From contig NZ_DJDT01000322.1 in assembly GCF_002432345.1 (NCBI RefSeq), positions 3,937 to 26,544 of the forward strand: a DNA stretch of 22,608 nucleotides, written 5' to 3'. The translations under genes and the position numbers were made by a program. Of this stretch, positions 7,182-15,339 are shown piece by piece; positions within the stretch are counted from its first letter, which is position 1, and every line of letters starts with the position of its first letter. The notes beneath the pieces were generated by a model. That model made no database searches. It saw nothing but the letters and a program-made list of their open reading frames with translations, and had not been told where the DNA came from. This DNA comes from Pedobacter sp. UBA5917 (GTDB lineage: Bacteria; Bacteroidota; Bacteroidia; Sphingobacteriales; Sphingobacteriaceae).

Positions 7182-8366
7182 ATGATCACCATGGAAACAA
7201 CAAGACGCGGGTTCCTTTCCGCAGCATCACTATCGGCAGTTGGCATAGCAGCTGCAGCCACCGGCATAAATATGTTAACGCCAGAAAAAACACAGGCTTC
7301 GCCCAAGAAAATGGGTAAAGCTACTTTAGCTAAGGCACAAGAACCTTTAGAGGATTTTGTTTATGATATCGAAAACGGGAGCGAGGGTTATAAGAGCGAG
7401 GGGGGAACGGCTAAAGAGGCCACTGTTGAAGAATTTCCTGTTTCGCAGAGTATCGCAGGGGTATCAATGCACCTGCAACCTGGTGCTTTCCGCGAAATGC
7501 ACTGGCATTCGATAGCTGCCGAATGGGCCTATATTTTAGAAGGACAGGTACGTACCACCGTAATTACGCCTGACGGCACCACATCAACCGATGATTTTGA
7601 AAAAGGTGATATCTGGTATTTCCCAAAAGGACATGGCCACATGCTGCAATGCCTTGGTAATAAGCCATGCCATTTTCTGTTGGGTTTTGATAGCGGACAC
7701 TTCTCCGAATTCGGTACTTTTAGCATTACCGATTGGGTAAGCCATGTATCGCCCGAAATTATGGCTCGTAATACCGGTTTACCGGCTAGTTTTTTCGCTA
7801 AACTTCCTAAAAAGGAATTATATATCGGTGTGGGTAAAATTGCGGTTGAGCCAAGACCAAAAAATATCAACCCGGCTATTCCTTACAGCAATTCGGCGCA
7901 TAAATTCCGTATGGCCAAAGATGGGGTTTACCAGCAGTTTAAAGGTGGTTCGGTAAAAATGGTTTCTTCTTTGGAGTTTCCGATCCAGCAGACCATCACT
8001 TCCATGCTGATGGAAATTGAGCCTGGCGCTATCCGCGAGCTGCACTGGCACCCAAATGCTGATGAATGGCAGTATGTAATAGAAGGGAAAGGTGAGGTAA
8101 GTATCTTTGGTTCGCACGGTCGTGTAAAAACAATGCCTTATAGCAAGGGGATGGTTGCTTTTATAAAACAGGGTTATGGCCATTTTATCGAAAATACCGG
8201 AACAGAAACCTTAAAGCTGATTGTGTTGTTTAACAGTCCGGTTTACCAATCCTTGTCGCTAAATGATTGGTTAAATTCCAATCCGCCCCAATTGGTGGCC
8301 GATCATTTTGGGATGTCGCTAGAGCAGGCTGCATCGTTAATTAACCACAAGGATGGTATTTATTAA
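7182..8366 (+). CDS. Tat-exported bicupin, oxalate decarboxylase-like
   Basis: This two-cupin protein has the oxalate decarboxylase (OxdC) layout. The N-terminus carries a twin-arginine signal (TTRRGFLSAASLSAVGIAAA, 6-25), so it is exported folded, with metal already bound. Cupin 1 has metal ligands H107, H109, E114 and H153. Cupin 2 has H288, H290, E295 and H334. Both sites are therefore intact, as in manganese-dependent OxdC. The flexible lid next to site 1, SENST in Bacillus OxdC, reads S175-E176-F-G-T179 here. The glutamate needed for decarboxylation is kept, but the two residues after it differ. It may decarboxylate oxalate to formate and CO2, act on another short dicarboxylate, or lean towards oxidation. 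The start could instead be Met4 (7191). It is divergent from the GntR/FCD regulator. Confidence 0.88.
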   Translation: MITMETTRRGFLSAASLSAVGIAAAATGINMLTPEKTQASPKKMGKATLAKAQEPLEDFVYDIENGSEGYKSEGGTAKEATVEEFPVSQSIAGVSMHLQPGAFREMHWHSIAAEWAYILEGQVRTTVITPDGTTSTDDFEKGDIWYFPKGHGHMLQCLGNKPCHFLLGFDSGHFSEFGTFSITDWVSHVSPEIMARNTGLPASFFAKLPKKELYIGVGKIAVEPRPKNINPAIPYSNSAHKFRMAKDGVYQQFKGGSVKMVSSLEFPIQQTITSMLMEIEPGAIRELHWHPNADEWQYVIEGKGEVSIFGSHGRVKTMPYSKGMVAFIKQGYGHFIENTGTETLKLIVLFNSPVYQSLSLNDWLNSNPPQLVADHFGMSLEQAASLINHKDGIY

Positions 8367-8383
8367 CTTTCTGCAATAATTCC

Positions 8384-8429
8384 GTAAATCAATCACAGGC
8401 ATCTTATGTATGGCATGTGATTGATTTAC
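8384..8429. terminator. Long hairpin between convergent genes, likely bidirectional terminator
   Basis: GTAAATCAATCACA (8384-8397) and TGTGATTGATTTAC (8416-8429) are perfect 14-bp arms around an 18-base loop. It lies 17 bases after the bicupin stop codon and 21 bases beyond the EamA stop codon on the other strand. There is no strong T-run, so termination is inferred from position and stem strength. Confidence 0.6.
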
Positions 8430-8450
8430 TTTGCAATTAGAGCAATAAGC

Positions 8451-9353
8451 TTAGTCCTTTTTTCCTTTTGATAATCCGAATACTGCAAGCTGGTTTGGCA
8501 TTTTCCATTTAAGTTCTGATATCAGTGTAGCCAGAAATATCAACCCACCTCCCATAATCAAGCGTGAGGTAATTTCTTCACCCAGGATAAAATGTGCTGC
8601 AAAAGCTCCAAAAACGGGTTCGAAAAGATAAATAATCGATACCCTTTCGGCACTGATGTACTTTTGGGCGATGTTGGATATGGTGTACATGTATGCAGTC
8701 GAAAATAACGCACAGAAAATAATACCTATCCAGAAGGTCTGCTGCTGCGGAACCCATACCGTATCGTTCTGAAACGCGGCCAGTAAAAAGGTTAATAGAG
8801 CACAAGTGGCAAACATAGGTACGATAGTTGGTACAATATCACCTGCTTTCGATTCCTTTTCAATCTGTATCAGGTAGATGGCGAAGCAAAATGCACCTAC
8901 AATCGTATACAGATCACCAGTTCCGATACGGAGGTGATCGTTAATGGAGATTACAAACAAGCCGATCAGTGCTGTAAAAGCCGCAATCCATATTTTTAAA
9001 GAGGTAGATTTGCGGTAAATCAGGAGTTTGATCACCGGGATCATCACCACCGTTATGCCCGCAACAAACGAACATTGTGATGCAGAAGTATGCGTGATGC
9101 CCAGGGTTTGCAGGTAAATGCCAAGTACCAGCGGAATGGCCAGGCTTGCACCGGTTTTTATGGAGGCCAGATTCAGTTTTTTCACATATTTCCAGAAAAC
9201 TACCGATAAAACCATCGTAGCCAAAAAGAAACGGTAAAATAAAAATAAAAGCGGTTGGCTCTGGCCAATGGCCAGTTTGGTAACTGAAAAAGAAATGCCC
9301 CAAAAAGCGGTTCCCAGGATCAGTAAAATGAGAAAAAGAGTTCTTTTTTCCAT
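8451..9353 (-). CDS. EamA/DMT family transporter
   Basis: This is a 300-residue inner-membrane exporter-type protein with about ten transmembrane helices arranged as two EamA repeats (about 8-138 and 150-282), the standard layout of the drug/metabolite transporter superfamily. Characteristic segments are GTAFWGISFSVTKLAI near the N-terminus, FLFYRFFLATMVL (about 37-49), and the repeat-2 counterpart VSIIYLFEPVFGAFAAHFILGEE (about 238-260). The substrate cannot be predicted; relatives export amino acids, nucleosides or small metabolites. Its ATG shares one base with the TAA of the acetyltransferase upstream (TAATG), so the two are translationally coupled. Pairing with a PaiA-like acetyltransferase hints at handling of amines or amine-bearing toxic compounds. 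The LysR regulator at 9968 probably controls the pair. Confidence 0.92.
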   Translation of the reverse strand: MEKRTLFLILLILGTAFWGISFSVTKLAIGQSQPLLFLFYRFFLATMVLSVVFWKYVKKLNLASIKTGASLAIPLVLGIYLQTLGITHTSASQCSFVAGITVVMIPVIKLLIYRKSTSLKIWIAAFTALIGLFVISINDHLRIGTGDLYTIVGAFCFAIYLIQIEKESKAGDIVPTIVPMFATCALLTFLLAAFQNDTVWVPQQQTFWIGIIFCALFSTAYMYTISNIAQKYISAERVSIIYLFEPVFGAFAAHFILGEEITSRLIMGGGLIFLATLISELKWKMPNQLAVFGLSKGKKD

Positions 9354-9895
9354 TATGATGCTTTTAATTCGTTTGTATTGGCCAGTTCTTTTTTCATCAA
9401 CAGATCTGTTTGCTCGTCATCACCAAGCCAAAACGAATGTTTACCAAATGGCGTAAAACCATTTTTTTCATAAAACCTCAAAGCCCTGTAGTTTTCTTCC
9501 CAAACCCCAAGCCATACCGTGCCAACCTGTATTTCGTAAGCGATATCGATTGCTTTTTGGTAGAGGCCCTGTGCTACGCCTTTACCATGAAATGCTTTTA
9601 ATACGTAGATCCGTTCAATTTCGATTGCATCGTTTATTTTTTCGTTCTGTGCTTCGCCAAAATTGATTTTTAAGTAAGCCACTACCTCTCCATCAACAAG
9701 CGCAAAATAAAATCGAGAATCTTTATTGTTCAGTTCTGCTCTCAGTTTATCTTCCGAAAAGCTGTTTTCAAGGTAATCTTTCATGTTTTCTTCCGTGTTT
9801 ACCTCGGAAAAAGCTTCAAAAAAGGTGTTTCTCCCGATTTTCTGTAGTTTTTTGATGTCGGTAATGTTTACCCTTTCGATGATGATCTGCTCCAT
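9353..9895 (-). CDS. GNAT family N-acetyltransferase, PaiA-like
   Basis: This 180-residue GNAT acetyltransferase uses acetyl-CoA to acetylate an amine. By memory of the Bacillus PaiA sequence, it matches along its whole length: TFFEAFSEVNTEENMKDYLE (24-43), the IEIERIYVL strand (91-99), the acetyl-CoA loop H103-G-K-G106-V-A108, WLGVWEEN (128-135), FYEKNGF (141-147) and LGDDEQTDLLMKK (157-169). PaiA acetylates spermine and spermidine, so polyamines or similar amines are a reasonable guess for this enzyme. It is the first gene of a two-gene operon with the EamA transporter and lies divergent to a LysR regulator, 72 bp away. Confidence 0.92.
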   Translation of the reverse strand: MEQIIIERVNITDIKKLQKIGRNTFFEAFSEVNTEENMKDYLENSFSEDKLRAELNNKDSRFYFALVDGEVVAYLKINFGEAQNEKINDAIEIERIYVLKAFHGKGVAQGLYQKAIDIAYEIQVGTVWLGVWEENYRALRFYEKNGFTPFGKHSFWLGDDEQTDLLMKKELANTNELKAS

Positions 9896-9948
9896 GGCAC
9901 GAATGTAACAAGTTATTAAATGATTTAAAATGCTATTATTTCATTTAT

Positions 9949-9967
9949 TAATGCGTATTTTGCATTA
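9949..9967. promoter_or_regulatory. LysR-type T-N11-A box directly before the LysR start
   Basis: TAATGC (9949-9954) and GCATTA (9962-9967) form a perfect 6-bp dyad with a 7-base spacer. The central part reads T-GC-N7-GC-A, exactly the T-N11-A signature of LysR-family operators. It touches the ATG at 9968, so binding would block expression of the regulator itself (autorepression) and could activate the divergent acetyltransferase-transporter operon starting at 9895. Confidence 0.65.
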
Positions 9968-10834
9968 ATGGATCTTCAGCGCATCAGGTATTTTCTAGCC
10001 CTTTCAGATCAGCTTCATTACTGGAAAACGGCCGAAAAGGTAAATATCACACAATCAGCCCTTAGCCGGCAGATCCAGTCGCTCGAAAACGAACTGGGTT
10101 TACAGCTTTTCGAACGCAATAAACGCAACGTAAAACTCACTCCGGCCGGTAAGTTTTTAAAAGAAAAATGGGAGGTAGAGTTAAATGAAATCGAATATAT
10201 CCATCAGTTTGCTAAACAGCTTCATCTGGGCGAACGCGGAACCATCACCATCGCACATCCCGATTCGATATCGGCCTCGCTTATGCCCGATATTTTAGCG
10301 AAGATTACAGCAGCATTTCCACAGTTACAGATCAAACTGGTACAGGTGCTGTATGAAAACCAGCTTGAATTTCTGAAAAATTATAAAATAGACCTTGCCA
10401 TTACCCGCGATATCAATAATGAACCGGGCATCAGGGCAAAAAAGATCTATTCCGATCATTTGGCATTGGTGGTTCCGTTGGAACATCCTTTTAAGGGTTT
10501 TGATGATTTATCAACCGAAAGCCTTAAACAGCAGAAGTTTATCCTGCCCACAAAAGATGAGGGGAGCAGTTATAGCGAGATTATCCAGACACTTTTTAAA
10601 TCTTATGATTTTGTTCCCGACGTATTTCTGCACTCCGAATTTGGATCAACTATCATTGCATTGGTAAGAAAAGGTTTGGGGATTGCCATTTTACCCGATT
10701 CTTATATGCACCATCAAAGTCCGGGGCTACGGTTTATCCCACTGCCCTTTAAAACCGATTTATTGATCAATTGGCGATCCGATGATCATAATCCTGTGCT
10801 TGCCAATATTTTAAAGCTTGTTTTTGAAAATTAA
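9968..10834 (+). CDS. LysR family transcriptional regulator
   Basis: This is a full-length (288 residue) LysR regulator. The N-terminal winged helix covers residues 1-60 with the usual RIRYFLALSDQLHYWKTAEK, ITQSALSRQIQSLENELG and LFERNKRNVKLTPAG segments. The linker helix follows, and the two-lobed periplasmic-binding-protein-like sensor spans about 90-286 (GTITIAHPDSIS at the start, DLAITRD in the middle, LVRKGLGIAILPDS near the end). It is divergent from the PaiA-like acetyltransferase and EamA transporter operon, and a T-N11-A palindrome lies between them, so that operon is its likely target. The co-inducer is unknown; an amine or other exported metabolite would fit the neighbours. Confidence 0.93.
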   Translation: MDLQRIRYFLALSDQLHYWKTAEKVNITQSALSRQIQSLENELGLQLFERNKRNVKLTPAGKFLKEKWEVELNEIEYIHQFAKQLHLGERGTITIAHPDSISASLMPDILAKITAAFPQLQIKLVQVLYENQLEFLKNYKIDLAITRDINNEPGIRAKKIYSDHLALVVPLEHPFKGFDDLSTESLKQQKFILPTKDEGSSYSEIIQTLFKSYDFVPDVFLHSEFGSTIIALVRKGLGIAILPDSYMHHQSPGLRFIPLPFKTDLLINWRSDDHNPVLANILKLVFEN

Positions 10835-10927
10835 ACTCTACTCATCAGATACTTTCGAATATTTATCGACCTTGATAGCGCAATTAGTATCTTGTATTAA
10901 CATTTAGTTCAAAAATATGATCAACAG

Positions 10928-11839
10928 ATGTATTTAACTTCGTTACCAGATCACTCGAACCCTAATTTTGATGAGGATCTTCATTTTAAGAGATTTAAAG
11001 CGCATAATGTTGTATTTAATACCCTTAGCAGTTATAGTTTTTGCGATGACCATGTGGGCTGTCTTTCTTTCAAAACAGTATTAAAAGGAGAGGAGTGGTA
11101 TGGCGTTAATCATCGCCGGTTGGCCATCAGGCCAGGGCAGTTCCTGATCCTCAATGATGAGCAGAATTATTCCTGCAAAATCGATACGCATGATAAAGTA
11201 AGGGGGCTATCGGTTTTTTTTCAAAAGGATTTTGCTGCCCAGGTATTTGAGGATACCCTGAAAACTGAAACAGACTTATTGGATAACCCATTTTACCCTA
11301 ATAATAAACAACCCGAATTTTTTCAGACCTTGAACGATATTGATCCTGAATTACAGTTGCAATTGGTAGCGCTTATTTCGCATCTCGAAGATAATGGTTA
11401 TGATGGTGGAGCTGAAGAACACCTGTTTTTTTTACTCAGACACCTGATCGGTACACTCAAATCCGACAATAAAAAAATAGCCGAGGTTGCTGCCATAAAG
11501 CCCAGTTCAAAAATCGAAATTTACAGGCGTTTGTGTATCGCGAAGGATTTTCTCCATTCAACATTTATGGAGAAGCCGGATTTAAAATTACTGGGTAGTA
11601 TGGCCTGTTTGTCGGTTCCGCAGCTCATCAGGCAGTTTAAATCTGTATTTAAGGTTACCCCGCATCAATACCTGATTGCGGTAAAACTCAAACATGCTGT
11701 ACATCTGCTTAAAAATACAAAGAAACCCATCCACGAAATAACCTGGGCCTGTGGATTCGAAAATGAGAGTGCCTTTTGCAGGGCCTTTAAATCGGCTTAT
11801 GGTTTTCAACCTTTAATATTCAGGAAGGCACATATATAA
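10928..11839 (+). CDS. AraC family transcriptional regulator
   Basis: This is a 303-residue regulator with an N-terminal ligand-sensing region that resembles the degenerate cupin of AraC proteins (WYGVNHRRLAIRPGQFLILND, about 57-77) and a C-terminal double HTH. HTH1 is near LKLLGSMACLSVPQLIRQFK (219-238), with FKVTPHQYL after it. HTH2 is near IHEITWACGFENESAFCRAFK (268-288). The C-terminal end reads FQPLIFRK where the family usually has SPxxYR, a mild departure. The secreted alpha/beta hydrolase starts 69 bp downstream on the same strand and is the likely target or operon partner. The inducing ligand is unknown. Confidence 0.88.
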   Translation: MYLTSLPDHSNPNFDEDLHFKRFKAHNVVFNTLSSYSFCDDHVGCLSFKTVLKGEEWYGVNHRRLAIRPGQFLILNDEQNYSCKIDTHDKVRGLSVFFQKDFAAQVFEDTLKTETDLLDNPFYPNNKQPEFFQTLNDIDPELQLQLVALISHLEDNGYDGGAEEHLFFLLRHLIGTLKSDNKKIAEVAAIKPSSKIEIYRRLCIAKDFLHSTFMEKPDLKLLGSMACLSVPQLIRQFKSVFKVTPHQYLIAVKLKHAVHLLKNTKKPIHEITWACGFENESAFCRAFKSAYGFQPLIFRKAHI

Positions 11840-11908
11840 ATAGCGCATTTCTGCACATGTTTTTTGTTAAAACGGGTGTAATTTTAATCAGTTGTAAACC
11901 CCAGTTAC

Positions 11909-12820
11909 ATGAAACGAGCCTTTATTTTTTTCTTTTATATTTTGTCCGCATCATTTTGTTATGCACAGGATCTTACCATTCCGCTTTACCATAATCAGAT
12001 ACCAAACGCAAAGAAAACCCCTGTTGATTATGTGGAAGAAACCGATAGCAGTGGCCTGATAAAAAATGTAAGCATTCCCAGCATGCAGGCCTATTTTCCG
12101 GATAAAAATAAAGCCAATGGAACGGCTGTAATTATTTTTGCCGGTGGTGGTTATTTTGTGCTTGCGCCCAAAAAATGCATTGAAATTGCGAAGGCATTTA
12201 ATGCGTTGGGGGTTACTGCTTTTGTAGTAAAGTACCGCCTGCCCAGCGATAAAATTATGAATGATAAAAGCATTGGCCCATTACAGGATGCACAAACTGC
12301 CATTAAAATGGTACGGAAAAGGGCTAACGAATGGAATATCGATCCGAACAAAATAGGCATGATGGGCTTATCGGCAGGTGGTCATTTAGTGTCAACGGAA
12401 GGGACACAGTTAAGCAGGATAGTGATAGAAAATAAAGAAAATATATCGCTCAGGCCCGATTTTATGATTTTACTTTATCCCGTTATCATTTATGATCCGG
12501 AGATACCCCGCACCAGGGAAAATTTGATAGGAAAAAATCCCAATCCCAAAACACTTGCCCTATACAGCACCAATAAGTCTGTTAACCACCTTACACCACC
12601 AACTTTTTTGGTTCACGCGGCTGATGATGATGTAATCCCTGTTAAAAATAGCCTGCAGTTTTTCGATGCACTGCTCAAAGCCAGGGTTAAAAGTGAAATG
12701 CATATCCTGCAAACAGGGGGGCATGGTTTTGGCATTTATGATGAAGAAAATAAAGATAATTGGTTTATAAGTTGCTACGAGTGGATGGGGAAAAACGGTT
12801 TTGCACCCGTTGAACGATAA
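11909..12820 (+). CDS. Secreted alpha/beta hydrolase (carbohydrate esterase-like)
   Basis: This is an exported serine hydrolase of 303 residues. A Sec signal peptide (1-20, ending CYAQ) is followed by an alpha/beta-hydrolase fold of the type seen in polysaccharide-deacetylating esterases (BD-FAE-like). Visible parts are the oxyanion strand IIFAGGGYFVL (75-85), the nucleophile elbow G153-L-S155-A-G157, the acid region HAADDDVIPV (236-245, probably D241), and the catalytic histidine H272 in GGHGFG. The triad is therefore complete. The likely role is removing acetyl or other ester groups from a carbohydrate in the periplasm or outside the cell; the exact substrate is unknown. The AraC gene 69 bp upstream probably regulates it. 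A small CGATAA/TTATCG hairpin overlaps the stop codon. Confidence 0.9.
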   Translation: MKRAFIFFFYILSASFCYAQDLTIPLYHNQIPNAKKTPVDYVEETDSSGLIKNVSIPSMQAYFPDKNKANGTAVIIFAGGGYFVLAPKKCIEIAKAFNALGVTAFVVKYRLPSDKIMNDKSIGPLQDAQTAIKMVRKRANEWNIDPNKIGMMGLSAGGHLVSTEGTQLSRIVIENKENISLRPDFMILLYPVIIYDPEIPRTRENLIGKNPNPKTLALYSTNKSVNHLTPPTFLVHAADDDVIPVKNSLQFFDALLKARVKSEMHILQTGGHGFGIYDEENKDNWFISCYEWMGKNGFAPVER

Positions 12821-13002
12821 ATTGTTATCGCCGGGTTGGAGTAATGTGACCTTCAATTCTGTTGAAATCTGCTTGTATTGGATATTCCTTCATTCAAAAT
12901 CAGGCGTTTTTGAGTTTGGATCAGTACTGTTTTTAATCAAAAAAAACTTTTATAGCAGCATATAATTTACAATTTTAGTGCAAAAAAAGTGTTCAGTTTA
13001 AA

Positions 13003-13010
13003 TAACTTTG
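13003..13010 (+). promoter_or_regulatory. Candidate -7 box of the TMEM220-ebo operon
   Basis: TAACTTTG matches TAnnTTTG exactly, 58 bases before the first gene of the operon, predicting a leader of roughly 50 bases. The -33 TTG is not clear. No other -7 match was found in the 248-bp gap after the alpha/beta hydrolase (12821-13068), which otherwise is AT-rich and shows no gene. Confidence 0.5.
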
Positions 13011-13068
13011 TTTTTCAATCAGAGAATCGGGAAATCGATTTAGCTTGTTTTAAACCAAATAACTTAAA

Positions 13069-13449
13069 ATGCCTTTAATTATTCTTAACATTATTTTCTG
13101 CATCTCGTTTTTGGGTTTTGCCTATGTAAACCTTAACGATAACGATGCTTTTTTGTGGGTGTCTATTTATTTAAGTGCTGCAATATCGTGCGGATTGGCT
13201 GCAGCCGGTAAATTTTATCCTGTAGCTTACCTGGTTTTAATTGCCTTCTACCTCATATATGCCATTATCCTTTTCTTTGCAAAAGATGGCGTGCGCGATT
13301 GGATTACGAAATACCGCCGCGAAAGCCTGGTGCAGAGCATGCAGGCTACCAAACCTTATATTGAGCAAACACGCGAATTTTTTGGCTTACTGATCATCGC
13401 AGGCGCACTGTTGATCAACTATTTCTGTTCTGCTGGTATTACCGCATAA
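13069..13449 (+). CDS. TMEM220-family membrane protein, first gene of the ebo operon
   Basis: This small (126 residue) integral membrane protein has about four transmembrane segments (near 3-19, 28-46, 50-70 and 102-121). It fits the TMEM220 family (PF15071), named after an uncharacterised human protein. The family-like signature is YVNLNDNDAFLWVSIY (19-34), an N-D-x-D loop followed by a tryptophan, and the REFFGLLI segment (102-109) before the last helix. It lies 37 bp upstream of eboA on the same strand and begins the gene run downstream of the only candidate promoter, so it is probably made together with the Ebo proteins. Its function is unknown. Possible roles are a membrane partner for EboC or a carrier or binder of the ebo metabolite. 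The family call is from pattern memory. Confidence 0.8.
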   Translation: MPLIILNIIFCISFLGFAYVNLNDNDAFLWVSIYLSAAISCGLAAAGKFYPVAYLVLIAFYLIYAIILFFAKDGVRDWITKYRRESLVQSMQATKPYIEQTREFFGLLIIAGALLINYFCSAGITA

Positions 13450-13486
13450 GTATTTTTCAACAATTTTATTTATAAGAGATGATAAT

Positions 13487-14329
13487 ATGAAGGCGGTAAA
13501 AGAAATAATATGGTCTGTTGTTAAAAACAATATCAGTTTAGAGGCCGAAAATTGGTTAGAAGATTTTATACAATCTTCAGATCAATCAGCACAGTTAGCC
13601 AAAGTATTTGTAATGCTGCCCCGTAAAACAGGCAAATTGCAGGTTGCAGTTAACAACGACCAGCAAAAAGCACTTGATACAGTCGACTTTGGTTATATCC
13701 GTAACTGGACCATCGATAGACTTAGCCGTGTGTGCTTATTGGCCGGTTTGGATCTGGATGATAAAGAGGTGTTATTTGCAAGCATTAACCGTTTATTTCT
13801 GTCGGCAGAGGTGAACGAAGCTGTAGCTTTATATTCGGCGCTGCCATTTTTGGCCCATCCCGAAATCTGGGTAAAACGTTGTGCCGAAGGGATCAGGAGC
13901 AACATTGGTTCTGTTTTGGAAGCCATTATGGAAAATAATCCATATCCGGCGGCAAACCTCGATGAAGCGGCCTGGAACCAGCTTGTTTTAAAGGCTTTCT
14001 TCACCGAAAAAAACATTAAAAATATTGTTGGGCTTGATGAAAGGGCCAACCTTCAGCTGGCGCTAACACTGGTAGATTATGCCAAAGAGCGTTGGGCTGC
14101 CGGCAGGGAGGTAAACCCACAGTTGTGGCGCCTGGTGGCTAAATTTATCAATGCCGGAATTTTTGAAGACCTTAAAACCGGTCTGCAGCATTACGATCAG
14201 ACCGAACAGCGTGCCATTGCATTGGCTGTAAAGGAGTCGGATTACCAGCCGGCAAAAGATTATATCAATACCTTTCCGGAACTAAAATTGGCCCTGGCTG
14301 ATGGCAGCTTAAACTGGAATTCATTTTAA
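13487..14329 (+). CDS. eboA: EboA domain-containing protein
   Basis: This 280-residue soluble protein is identified as EboA by its position immediately before eboB-eboF and by features of the family: a leucine- and alanine-rich all-helical protein with conserved-looking WTIDRLSRVCLLAGL (74-88), NEAVALYSALPFLAHPEIWVKRCAEGIRSN (about 109-138) and AWNQLVLKAFF. It has no signal peptide, membrane segment or catalytic motif that I can recognise. The AxALYSALPxLxHPE pattern suggests a helical-repeat scaffold. Its biochemical role is unknown in all organisms. The family may help assemble or guide the metabolite-handling enzymes, but that is inference. It is 37 bp after the TMEM220 gene and 23 bp before eboB. 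Confidence 0.85.
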   Translation: MKAVKEIIWSVVKNNISLEAENWLEDFIQSSDQSAQLAKVFVMLPRKTGKLQVAVNNDQQKALDTVDFGYIRNWTIDRLSRVCLLAGLDLDDKEVLFASINRLFLSAEVNEAVALYSALPFLAHPEIWVKRCAEGIRSNIGSVLEAIMENNPYPAANLDEAAWNQLVLKAFFTEKNIKNIVGLDERANLQLALTLVDYAKERWAAGREVNPQLWRLVAKFINAGIFEDLKTGLQHYDQTEQRAIALAVKESDYQPAKDYINTFPELKLALADGSLNWNSF

Positions 14330-14352
14330 CAGATAAAAACTAAGATAAAGAT

Positions 14353-15333
14353 ATGTGTTGTAGCAGTTCAATCGCAAGAGATAAAGCAACGATGGGAGAG
14401 CCAGAGGCTTTCGATATCAGTGCGGTTAAGGGGATGAAATTTTTTGATCCTCATGTTCACATGACCTCGAGAACTACTGATGATTATCAGGCCATGGCCG
14501 ATGCAGGTGTTGTTGCACTCATCGAACCCGCTTTCTGGCTGGGGCAGCCGCGTACAGGCCTGGATAGTTTCAGGGATTATTATAGCAGCCTCATCGGTTG
14601 GGAGCGTTTCCGTTCATCACAGTTCGGTATTAAACATTATTGTACCATCGGACTTAATTCAAGAGAGGCCAATAACGAAAATCTGGCCGAGCAGGTAATG
14701 GAAATACTGCCTTTGTTTATTTATAAAGAAGGCGTGGTGGGTATCGGCGAAATCGGTTTCGACGACCAGACTGCTGCCGAAGAAAAATATTACAGGTTAC
14801 AGCTCGAACTTGCCAAAGAAGCAGGTTTGCCTGTACAGGTGCATACCCCGCACCGCGATAAGAAAAAAGGTACCCAACGGAGTATGGATATTGCCCTGGA
14901 GCATGGCCTCGATCCTTATCAGGTAATTATCGACCATAATAATGAGGAAACCGTAAAAGAAGTACTAGACCGTGGTTTCTGGGCAGCTTTTACCATTTAT
15001 CCGTTTACCAAAATGGGCAACGAGCGTATGGTAGAAATTGTGAAACAATATGGTGCAGAACGCATTATGGTAAATTCGGCTGCCGATTGGGGCATCAGTG
15101 ACCCGTTAGCGGTACCAAAAACCGCAGCTTTAATGAAAATGCGTGGTTTAAGCGATCAGGATATTGAACTGGTTACCTACCGCAATGCGATTACAGCTTT
15201 TGCACAAAGCGGCCAGATTGATGAAGCCGATTTTAACGCACAGGCAGATCTTACCGCGAAATTTGAAGGCAACACCATTTTACGCGGCGGACAACAGCCC
15301 AGACCCGATAAATCTTCGATCATCATCAGCTAA
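14353..15333 (+). CDS. eboB: EboB, TatD-like metal-dependent hydrolase
   Basis: EboB is a TIM-barrel amidohydrolase of the TatD type. Metal-ligand positions are all visible: H34 and H36 (FDPHVH), E133 (GIGEIGFD), H164 (VQVHTPH), H195 (IIDHNNEE) and D245 (NSAADWG). At 326 residues it is longer than typical TatD DNases (about 260). The extra length is an N-terminal extension beginning MCCSSS, with two adjacent cysteines, and a polar C-terminal tail. Met14 is an alternative start that would remove the cysteines. The enzyme probably hydrolyses a small molecule of the ebo pathway rather than DNA, though the substrate is not known. The gap to eboC is 6 bp. Confidence 0.9.
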   Translation: MCCSSSIARDKATMGEPEAFDISAVKGMKFFDPHVHMTSRTTDDYQAMADAGVVALIEPAFWLGQPRTGLDSFRDYYSSLIGWERFRSSQFGIKHYCTIGLNSREANNENLAEQVMEILPLFIYKEGVVGIGEIGFDDQTAAEEKYYRLQLELAKEAGLPVQVHTPHRDKKKGTQRSMDIALEHGLDPYQVIIDHNNEETVKEVLDRGFWAAFTIYPFTKMGNERMVEIVKQYGAERIMVNSAADWGISDPLAVPKTAALMKMRGLSDQDIELVTYRNAITAFAQSGQIDEADFNAQADLTAKFEGNTILRGGQQPRPDKSSIIIS

Positions 15334-15339
15334 ATTGTA

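Noticed and set aside
12815..12830. CGATAA/TTATCG hairpin after the alpha/beta hydrolase as a terminator
   Set aside because: The stem is only 6 bp, overlaps the stop codon and has no T-run.
12560..12856. Antisense ORF across the end of the alpha/beta hydrolase
   Set aside because: It is a shadow of a clearly coding gene and shows no recognisable domain; the same holds for the other antisense and out-of-frame ORFs in the window.
14353..15333. Annotation of EboB as a TatD DNase
   Set aside because: The metal ligands fit, but the length, the extension and the ebo context point to a small-molecule substrate.
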